Positions 46,154 to 64,000 of a DNA stretch of 64,000 bases are shown one piece after another (the stretch's first letter is position 1; each line of letters opens with the position of its first letter). The DNA lies in assembly GCA_008638375.1 (NCBI GenBank), contig CM018048.1, positions 55,437,347-55,501,346 on the forward strand, given 5' to 3'. This DNA comes from Nyssa sinensis (taxonomy: Eukaryota; Streptophyta; Magnoliopsida; Cornales; Nyssaceae). The notes beneath the pieces were generated by a model that was not told where the DNA came from, made no database searches, and saw only the letters and a program-made list of their open reading frames with translations. The position numbers and the translations under genes are program-made.

Positions 46154-49100
46154 ATAGTTAACAAAGAGACAAAAAGTACTGAAACGGAAAGCATGGGACT
46201 CGTCTCTTGAGAGGATAAGAACAAGTTCAGAAACTCTTTCCCACGTCCTTGAACGATCCATCGACATCATTCATCATGTTTATGAGTGTTGCCCTATGCC
46301 CCATCCATCATGATATCATGACTCATTAAGTAAAGGGCATTGGTAGCAACCAGCAACATGCAACTAGAAACATATATACATATATATATCTATATATATA
46401 TATATGTATATACACTAACGCAACTAGGAGTCTAGGAATATAGATTTTGCCATTACCCATTAGGGTTTTCTTTTTCTTCATTGCCCTATGAATTTAATAA
46501 AATAAAAAAAAAAGATAAAAAGAAAATATAAACAAATGTTTTTCTTTAATGATCATACAAAGTAGAGAAAAATGAAAATAAGAGAAGAAGTTAAAAAAAA
46601 AATCAATTTTACATGTCAATTTTTTGCTTCTTTTTTTCTTGATACACATGTAACTTTTCTTTTCTAATTTTACTTCATTTCATCTTTCTCTTTTGTTTGC
46701 TTAATTTAGGTTTTTTCATGGCAAACACCTTGTTTTATAATGCACAATTCATTTTTTTTTTTTCTCATGAATGCATTTCAATTCATTTTCTTTATATATA
46801 TATATATATATATGGATGGGTGTGTGTTTGACAGGCGGATTGTCCCTTGTATAGCAGTCCCCCATATCGGATTGGATGCCAAATGTCTGATTAAGAAGGA
46901 GAATATGGATTCCATTGTCTAAATCTTGTCTCCAATTATTATCTTACTATAGATTTGTTTTCATTTTTGGGTTTAACAAAAAAATTAAAATGAAATTTAA
47001 AAAAGAGAATCCCCAGCTGTTAGGAGTGGGGACCACGCGCTTTACAGGGGAATATATATCATCATCATTTATACTACTAAAATTCCTTTGGAAGACTACT
47101 TCCCTTTTATGGATTTTGCAAGAGGGTTTGAGAAAGAAACAATTTGTTAGTGTTATTGGCACTCCCAAAATTGTTAAGGATTTTATATTTATAAAATAAT
47201 ATTTATTTAATTATTCTTTTGTATTCATAAGCTTTTTTTTATTAAAAGATAATTTTATTTAATTATTATAGTGTTCTTAACTATTTGTAGATGTTTGATT
47301 CATTTTTAATTAAAAGCATTTGTATAATTTTTATTTTTTTAAAAAAATAAAGTGGAATCTATTAGCAAAAAAAGAGGGTGTGCTAACAGCGGGTTTAAAT
47401 AATTTATAATCATACCACAACAAAAATTAAAAATATTCCTCTTTAATTTTGTCAACAAAAATATAACAACTAATCTCTCGATAGTTCAAATGATAGTGAA
47501 TTATGAGATAAGTGCTTAAAAATATCAAACTCTCAAATCAAATCACATGATTTATTATAATCGACTGAACTTTTTATGAGAATCGTAATTTACAATCTGA
47601 CTATACGACCAATCAAATGTTGCAAGTATAATATCGACTTTATTCTAGTTGACTGAATTTTTCATGCGAGCAATCACATTATATATACTAATGTAGGAAC
47701 AATCATTTATATATTTTTCACGTTGTCTTGTATATCTAATATCCACAACAAAATTTTTTGGTCTGATGATGTGGAAAATTTAGATATTTAATAAAATTAT
47801 TTGTATCTTAATAGAAAAAACAAAAAATAAATAATTATTTTACTAACCTACATATTATTTGTGTATATCTTTATGAAATCTTATTGCTATTAATTAAATT
47901 TTAAAAAATGAATAAAAAGAGGGGGGACAAGGTTGGTTTTGTGGGGAATTCAAGGCAGAGAACAAGGACTCTTCAGCTGAAAAAAAAAGAAGAAAAAGGT
48001 TCCAAAGAAGTTAGCTTTTGAGGATGGGATATGGATGCATCAGATTCTGCCAAAAAGACAATCATTCCACCGCAAAGGAATGTGATTGCCAACAAAATTG
48101 CTGCCCTCAAACTAAATGTGAAGGTTATGGGAAGGAAGCAAGGAATATAACGTCTGCAATTTTGTTAACAAGCTCTTCGTCAAAGGCCGTTGTTAAGTTG
48201 CAGATTTTAAGGAAGCCTTCCCACTTGACTACCATTGCTTCTCTCTCTCTATATACATATATATATATATAGGTCCAAATATGTAAAGAAAACCGTCGAA
48301 TGGTCCGTTATGTTTTCAGCAAAAGACAAGAATTGCCGATCGTTGGGGGATAGTCAATATATATGAGAACCTTTACTAGACAGAAATGAGATCGAGTTGT
48401 ACAAACTTAGCTAACGAGTTTTAAATTATATTCAAAACTCAATTTTTAAGTTTTAAAACAATTTTTAATCGAACAGAGTTTAAATAACTTAATATACATC
48501 GACTTTTCTACCAATAAGCCTTAAATTAATACATGGATGGCCCAGTGATTAATGGGAATGGCATGTTCAAATCTGATATGAACGGAACTGAAATAGATTC
48601 GTTTTACATGCACAAAAAATTAAAAATCCCATTTTCATGACCACTTTTAGGAAAAAAGCTGGGAACAACTTTCAGTCTCAGTCAACCCGACCATAACCAT
48701 ATGGAGGAAAGTAGGACAAAGACATCCAACTGGAAAACGAAACATTTGATTTGTAAACAATTAAACATCCTTTGGTTTATTTACTAAACAATGGTTCTTG
48801 ACTTGTATGCAACCACCACGATTGAAAATTGTTCCTTAAACTTCTTTTCTTGCTGCACTTTTCATCTCGCAGACACCTTCTCTCAAGACCATTATTTTAA
48901 TAGCACAATGTTTCATTCATTGTAATACAATTAACTGGAAAACATACATTGAAATTCATTGTAATCCTTTACCGAGCACCGAAAAAAAAAAATACATATA
49001 ACTGGATAACACACACACACACAGAGAGAGAGAGAGGCCAGCATTCTTGTGTTTCCATAAACTTGAACATTTCTTAATTCAATTTCTTTAAAATAATTTT

Positions 49101-49993
49101 TCGAACACGAACTGTTTTTTTTTTTTTTTCATAAAAAATAAAAATCAACATATTTGGAAGGAAAAGAAAACAATTTCTGCCTAAATTAGTAATGTGTGTG
49201 TGAGAGATATATATAGAGAGAGAGGGAATAGTACAAGTTAGAAATGCAGGAGCAAAGGACAAGCTTTCCTGATTCAGAAAACCAAAAATAGAGCAAAAGA
49301 TTTTCGTCAACTAAAGAATGGGCTACGCCTACGACAATAGATATAGGCTTGGCCCATAGGCCATAGCCTCCAAGGATCACTGCCCAAGACCAGATTTGAC
49401 GCGGCACTACTCTAAAAAAAAGGCTAGTAAGAAAATTGGACGGCTCACTGTTTAACGCCAGAAAAAGCAATCCCTCCACTCTAAACAAGCTATATTTACC
49501 ATAAAACTAACTATATTTCTAGCATGGCCATCATATGATACTTAAAAGGAAAAAATAGAACAAAATATTCAATTCAATACAAATGTTCTATTGCTACGGT
49601 AATATAGCACGTGGGAAATTTCTCGGTAAACTTCCTTCCATTCGGTTTCTCAGGACAATGATTTCCAAACAAACAAGAGAAGATGGGTAAGTATAAATGC
49701 ACCATGAGAGGGACAAAAATCAAACGGTGGGCAAGACAAGTTCTTGTCTTTAAATCAATTCAACAATATAATTCTTACTTGTCTGAAACACACGCAATCA
49801 AAAGTTCAGAACACAATTCAACCAACCAAAAAAAAACAATACATACAGACGTCTAAGGATAAATAACCAGACGAAAACTAACAGTTACATGACCAAGTCA
49901 CTGAGGACTTTCTAAAGAATGTGAAGTGAACAAGCTCGGTGAAGTGATACAGTTGAAGAGGGCAACCTGACGAAGAATAGGAGACACTGTCAA
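44816..49993. other. Long intergenic region, no confident gene
   Basis: AT-rich with (AT)n arrays (45737-45756, 46120-46142, 46796-46812) and a C-rich patch at 45240-45265. An ATG frame of 39 codons at 48031-48150 is a possible coding island but has no recognised homologue. The part next to 49993 should be the 3' UTR of the CK2-alpha gene. Confidence 0.4.
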
Positions 49994-58883
<8,890 letters not shown>

Positions 58884-59399
58884 CTGCATTTAACAGCAAA
58901 GTAGAAAGTCAGTCTTCACAAATTCATATGTTTATACTACAAAAAGAAAATGCAAAATTTCAGAAAATAAAAAATAAAAATTAATCGATGATTGAATAAA
59001 CCTAACACAAACTGTTTATAACTAAATAAATAAATAAACTAGGTTGGTTTTCTGAGAACACAGAAGTTCGCCTTCCCAATTGATATGAACTCGCATAAAC
59101 ATTTGGTACGAAAAACTCGTAAATTTGCCTTTGGCAAAGTAAAATGCATGTCCACAAAAAGTTTACAAGAGAAACTTCTCATTCAAACAATATAACAACT
59201 CAAAAGGTTTAAAACTTGAGGGAAAGTTATGTTTTGCAACTGATATGGGATAAAGGGAATGAGAACATCTTGAAGGGACTTTTAGACTGGAGAAGCATGC
59301 CGGCCAGAAGTAATTCAACTTTGAGATAATCAACGACAGGAAAGGATAGAATGGATTCGGATCACGGAACGCAGCAATGGGACGGTGAGAAGGGTTAGA
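58884..59399. other. Upstream CK2 intron, no gene seen
   Basis: No exon encoding the CK2 glycine-rich loop or KILKPVKKKK segment could be found here on the minus strand. Confidence 0.5.
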
Positions 59400-60360
59400 T
59401 TAGATCGACAAGGCTTTGATTGGTTGTGTGGAACCCTAGGAACAATGCAAGGCTGGTAGGCAACAAACAATGGAGCTCGGTTCTTTCATGGAAATGATCC
59501 AAGCAGGAAGGTGATAGGGCTCTCAAATGAGGAAGGAAGGTATGTCCGGGTGGAAGAACTGGTGGGAGATTGGAGTGACAAGGTGTTCATCCCTGAGGTC
59601 AATAAAGGAGGCAGTTGGGTTGTGATTACAAAAGATTTCTGGAAGGTGGCAGGTATACGAGTGCACGGAAAGGGAATGAGTGGGAGAACTTACAGGGAAG
59701 TGGCTAAGATAGGCAGGTAGCCGACCAGAAATCTGAAAGTGCAGAGAGGGGCAATGGAGGCCCAACGAGGTATCTAGGTTGAGTTTGAATCCTGTATAGA
59801 CAGATTGTCTTTCCTGCAACAATGTTTGCTTGGCAGAGTGGGGAAATTTTGACACTCCGGTGCCTGATAGAAAGCAGCTGCAGAGTTGAGGGGATCGTAA
59901 ATGAGGTGTATCAGCAGGGACAAAGGTGTACAACATGCATGGTGCCCTTTTTTTGTTCAAGCTCCCAACAAGGACTGAGGCTGAGAGAATATTGCAGAGG
60001 AACTGGATGTTTGAAGGTGATTCTACCTAGACAGGTGGGCTCTAACTGGGTGCTGTCACAACTCACAAGTCGACACCGAAGGAAGTGTGGGTTCAATTCA
60101 TGGAGGTTCCGTTGTTCTTGTGGTGTTCGAAGGTCTTCAAAGCTCTAGGTGATTGTTGCAGTGGGCATGAAGACGGATGATGTAATGGCAACAAGAGCAT
60201 CTGAGCTGGGTTCGGGTGCTGGTTAAAAATCCATCAAATCCAATGCCATCAATGATAAAGATAGGGCTTGGCACATGGAGTTTCCGGATTCCGGTGTGAG
60301 TGAAATTGGGACCATCAATGGAATGGGACCGATTAGCAAAAGCTTCAAACATGGTGGTTT
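59400..60360 (+). mobile_element. DUF4283-type retroelement protein remnant
   Basis: The plus-strand translation, across several frames, follows the plant DUF4283 protein layout often linked to LINEs. 'GFDWLCGTL' and 'EGRYVRVEELVGDW' come first, then 'GGSWVVITKDFWK' and 'FLQQCLLGRVG' near 59810-59840. 'GALFLFKLPTRTEAERIL' follows near 59940-60000, then 'EVWVQFMEVPLFLWCSKVFK' near 60080-60140. Stops and frame changes throughout show it is dead. In intact elements this is a nucleic-acid-binding ORF1-like protein. It lies in the presumed first intron of the CK2 gene, on the opposite strand. Confidence 0.7.
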
Positions 60361-60424
60361 CAGATAACAGAGACGAATGTTCAAAGGATGGGGTGATGTA
60401 TCCTAACGCATGGAGAGTAGGCCT

Positions 60425-60540
60425 GTCAATGGGCCGGGTCTAGGCAGATTCGCTAAGACCCGCGTCCTCATATATCCAGACCCGGACCCATCGAATCCGG
60501 TTCCAACCCGAAAACCCGACCCATTTTCAAATTTCCAGTT
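60425..60540. repeat. GC-rich 'gggccggg / aacccga' repeat fragment
   Basis: 'CCTGTCAATGGGCCGGGTC' then repeated 'GACCC(G/A)' and 'AACCCGAAAACCCGACCC' text. A dispersed plant repeat end; no partner end was located, so boundaries are uncertain. Confidence 0.5.
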
Positions 60541-61919
60541 TTTTTTCACTGTAATTTAGTTTGGAGTTGCCAACAAAAAAAAAAAACACTTTTAAATGGT
60601 TGAGAAAAAAAAAAAAAGAATGAATGAATGAAAAAATATAGTGCTTTTTTTATACAACTCTTTTATAAAAAAAGCCTTGGCTTCAAGAAAGCAATGAATA
60701 AATCACCGCTCAATTCATTCTCTCCTAATCAAACTACACCCAAATTCCATATGAATTCCCCCTACAAAACTAACCCCCCCCCCCCCATGAGAAGAGTGAC
60801 AGAAACACAAGCAATCTTTCCAACCATGTGGTATCATGGAAGTGTCAAAAGCCCAAAACCTTCACCTTCAGCTCCAAATAAAAATTATTTATACATCTCG
60901 ATAAACAAATTCATAGAACTGTAATAAAGGCTCTTCATGCTCCATCAAACAGAGAGACTGAATTTAAAACCCCGAGAAGCTTCATCATGCTCCATAAAAG
61001 CAACAAAAAAAAAATCTGCAACAAACCATGACAAAAAATCAATACACTCTAAATCACATTCTTCCCAACAGAAAAAATCAAAATAGCTAAAGAAATGAAG
61101 AAAAAATATTTGAAATAAGTTCTACTTCCAGTTATGCTTCAACAATGACAATGGTACTGATCAGGTTTGTGGAGCAAAGGAACCAATTTTATAGAGTCTA
61201 ATATAACATAATCTCCAAATCAATAATAATTACATCATAAGATTCACAACTACATGAATCAGCACCGGTAAACAAAAAAAAAAAAAAGAGAAACAATAAT
61301 AATTTCCATTAACAAAATTCTACTTTCACTCCAACACACATCTGGATGTAATTTTCATCAACAATATTGATTCATTTCATTCTAATTAACCAATACAAGC
61401 ATTCCTAGTTTGCAGTTGTATGAAATTACAAACATCAAGAAAAATGCCATGTATCACTCACTTTTTTTGTCATCATTTTTGTATCATCACTTGCATAGTA
61501 CCCTCTATCAAGTGTCAATTATAAAAAAATTCAATGATATATAACATTATTCTTTCATCAATATATAAAAACCTGTAAAATACCCAAATCGAGATTTTTA
61601 TACATAAAACCCCATCAAGAGTACCCAATTGTTAGGTCCCAACATCAATAAAGCCTCAAAGTAAGAATACAAGGCACTAAAAAAAGAATAAGAATGTGTG
61701 GGGTTTCATTATCACTAAAATAATTGATTTTGGAAGTATAAAGACATAATAGATTCAAATTCTTAATTTAAATAATGTCATTACTAGTCACCTTGAAGAC
61801 TCGCCAATAGAATCTTCAACACCTAAATGAATAAAATAGTAAAATGTTAGTCATAAAAAAAACATAAAACTAAAAATGAAAAACATTTATATAAATTTGG
61901 AAATTTACTTACTTTTCTT
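60541..61919. other. AT-rich spacer, no gene seen
   Basis: Several poly(A)/poly(T) and a C13 run (60775-60787). No coding island or known repeat recognised. Confidence 0.45.
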
Positions 61920-62830
61920 TTATGAAGCAATCCAATCGTTAGTGGTCACCAAAGCCTCTACAACTTCGGGTAGTAGGGAGGCACGTGCCTCATCAACCAC
62001 CCTACCTCCCACACTAAATACAGTCTTCGATGCAATGGTAGTTGCCGGAACGGCTAAAACATTATGGGCCATTTTTGCCAAAACAGGGAACTTGCCACTA
62101 TGTAGTTTCCACAACTGTAAAATGTCTAAGTTTTCCCTTGTTGGCACCACAGGTGTTTCCAAATATTCATCAACTTCTGATTTCTTTGAAGCATAAACAA
62201 TGGAAAAACGAGTCACCATATACCAATTATCGAAGCCAGTAAATTTATCTTTGGTGGCATTGGAAAGCAAACTACTAACATCTGTCACGCCAACATTAAC
62301 CATTGAAGAAGATGAATTGCCCATATACTCATCAAATAAATCACCAAAAGCATCCCGAACTCTTCGAACATGTCTAGTAGCATTTTCAGTATCAGTACCA
62401 TAGAGCCTATCAAAATAATACCAAACCAAAACCATCTTGAATCTTGAATCTAGGATCAAAGCAATTGCTAATACTAGGTTACATTCTTCCCAATATTTAT
62501 CAAATTTTTCTTTCATAGGACCCAACCATCGAGCGAAGACATTCATGCTTACTGATTTCCCATTCTCTCATTTGAATTTTTATTTCACAGGTATCAAGGA
62601 AGAATACATTTGAAGTGGGAAAATTGGTCCCACTGAAATGATTTGTTTCCTCATAAAACATTTTTAAACAATCTTTGATCAATTTTGCCACTTTTCCCTT
62701 CTCCTTAGATGTATTGTATTTATAATTTCTATCAACTTCTTCCCAGCAGAAAAATGCTTCTTTCAATGATATGACAGTTTCAAGCATTAGGAAAGTAGAG
62801 TTCTACCTATTTGAAACATCCGTTGGTACT
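61920..62830 (-). mobile_element. hAT transposase C-terminal remnant (RICESLEEPER type)
   Basis: Minus strand. From about 62826, 'NSTFLMLETVISLKEAF' (a stop replaces the Trp of the usual TRWNST motif). Next come 'EKGKVAKLIKDCLKMFYEETN' and 'FSGTNFPTSNVFF', then a frame change near 62545. From there a 208-codon frame (62546-61920) has 'MKEKFDKYWEE', 'ALILDSRFKM' and the hAT dimerisation domain. In that domain, SEVDEYLETPVVP leads to LDILQLWKLHSGKFPVLAKM, then ATTIASKTVFSVGGRVVD and 'SLLPEVVEALVTTNDWI'. The N-terminal BED finger and the first catalytic Asp region are absent. A broken fragment, but the 208-codon end is well preserved. Some plant RICESLEEPER-like proteins are domesticated; the stop and frameshift argue against that here. 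Confidence 0.9.
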
Positions 62831-62969
62831 ATCTTAATTTCTATTTGAAACTCACCACATCCCCCAACCCCAATCATTAATATTTCTCCTAAAGCAAGGA
62901 GACCATACCAAAACACCACCATTCCATGAAATACAATCTACTACAATGCATTTGGATTGAGGCAATAGC

Positions 62970-63570
62970 TGCAATACTAGAAAGTTGCGAAAAGTAATCC
63001 TTCAACGAGATGTCCCTGGACCCCACTCCATGTATCCTCCCAAAACCTTACCCTCAAACCTTTCTCTCACCGAAGCGGATGAATTTGCAAAATTTCCCTC
63101 AACCTTTACTATTAGTTCTCCACAAAACACAACCACAAGGCTCCACTACCTCCTTGGAAAACCACCCATAGTCTTCACATCCATACTTAGTAGCTAAAGT
63201 TATCACCTTCTACCATAGAGCAGTTTCTTCCATCGCAAACCGCCACAACCATTTCCCAAGAGAACCAAATTATCTCAATGACTTGATACCCAATGCCTCT
63301 ACCATCCTCGAAGCTTTCACCGTATCCCAACCAATCAGGTGCATCTCCTTTCCTCCTCTAGACCTTCCCACAGAAAATCATGCTACAACTAATCCAACCG
63401 TTTCTTTATTGATGCTAGCATCGGAAAGAGAAACATAAGATAAGTCAGGAGACTGACCAAAGTATTCCTTAAGTAAGAGAGTACTTTTTCCTCCTTTGGA
63501 GATATACTACCTTTTCCACCATGCCAACCTCTCCTCAAACCCTTCCACCAATACATCCCACACGGCCAAC
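62970..63570 (-). mobile_element. LINE reverse transcriptase C-terminal remnant
   Basis: The minus-strand text follows the post-RT region of plant L1-clade ORF2: 'HLIGWDTVKASRMVEALGIK', 'GSLGKWLWRFAMEETALW', 'KVITLATKYGCEDYGWFSKE', 'CGCVLWR' and 'GFGRIHG..SRDIS' (the VRFWxDxW region, frame-shifted). Several in-frame stops. A different LINE lineage from the one at 4915-6160. It abuts the hAT remnant. Confidence 0.8.
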
Positions 63571-63754
63571 CTCTTCTACATTAACAATACGGGTAAATAA
63601 GATTAAATGCATACCTACGTTATGCAACAGTTTACTTTAGGTTGCGCTGCTTGCGGGTTGGCTATCATATTATTATTTAATAAAGGGGGAAGTCACTCAG
63701 TGTGGGTTGATTGCTTTGCCTATGACGTTCTTCTCATATGGTATGCATATAGGG

Positions 63755-63960
63755 GTGCAACTCGGACGGTTTAGCCCCAACCCAACCCTAGCCCGGCCCA
63801 AGCCTTTTCAGGCTTGGGCTAAAAAATAACCATTTTGGGAAGGGCCTGGTCACGATATCTTCAGCCCAAAGAAAATTCGGTTTGGCCTTGTCACATTTTT
63901 TCAAAGCCCGAGTAACCCAAGCCCAACCTCGGTCAATTATTTATTTAGAATGCAATGCAG
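63755..63960. repeat. GC-rich 'GCCCAA' dispersed repeat
   Basis: 'AGGGGTGCAACTCGGACGG' followed by repeats of 'CCCAACCC', 'GCCCGGCCCAAGCC' and 'AGGCTTGGGCT', and on the right 'AAGCCCGAGTAACCCAAGCC'. Typical of a common eudicot non-autonomous repeat with GC-rich ends. Possibly truncated by the window end. Confidence 0.55.
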
Positions 63961-64000
63961 AGCAGGTGTTTATAAACTAACTATTCTTTTAGTCAAGTTT

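Noticed and set aside
61920..62546. Domesticated hAT (RICESLEEPER/DAYSLEEPER-like) host gene
   Set aside because: The upstream part has a stop in the TRWNST motif and a frameshift, and the BED finger is missing. A transposon remnant is the simpler reading.

Overview
This is nuclear DNA of a flowering plant, almost certainly a eudicot. It is AT-rich and intergenic-heavy, its genes are split by spliceosomal introns, and it carries many (AT)n, (CT)n and (GA)n microsatellites. Decayed plant LTR elements, LINEs, SINEs and hAT-type MITEs fill much of the space between genes. I cannot name the species. There is no bacterial, organellar or viral block and no CRISPR array.

Four conserved protein-coding genes are well supported. 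(1) A two-finger C2H2 repressor of the ZAT10/STZ type (8544-9271, +) has a TATA box and an upstream region built from a ~470-bp tandem duplication. Its reading frame is broken twice by single extra bases in homopolymers. (2) An NPY-type BTB/NPH3 protein (coding exons 22882-30134, +) has four coding exons (629 aa) and a long 5' leader with microsatellites and a probable leader intron. (3) A HOOKLESS1-type GNAT-fold protein (36152-34569, -) has three exons and about 413 aa. (4) The catalytic subunit of protein kinase CK2 (58883-49994, -) shows eight coding exons. The N-terminal ~73 residues are missing and must lie beyond the right edge, so the first intron would be at least 5.1 kb. The first visible intron has a GC-AG boundary. 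HLS1 and NPY homologues both act in auxin-linked organ growth, but nothing suggests these four genes form a functional cluster.

The rest is mobile-element debris. 0-7 kb: a Ty1-copia gag piece beside a Ty3-gypsy integrase piece, a foldback element, and a LINE interrupted by a 652-bp hAT-like MITE. 7-14.4 kb: tandem duplications, foldback elements and a tiny LTR element with recognisable primer-binding and polypurine sites. 16-25 kb: SINEs and two copies of a ~380-bp hAT MITE with perfect 8-bp target duplications, one of them inside an NPY intron. 31-48 kb: two SINEs with target duplications, a compound (TG)n minisatellite and a triplicated promoter-like block. 51-64 kb: CK2 introns holding further MITEs, a tandem duplication, a DUF4283-type remnant, a hAT transposase remnant and a LINE remnant.

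I did not find a convincing new multi-gene system. The best leads are the double frameshift in the ZAT10-like gene, the GC-AG intron and very large first intron of CK2-alpha, the datable hAT MITE families, and the triplicated block near 44.3-44.8 kb that ends in a cut-off start codon.
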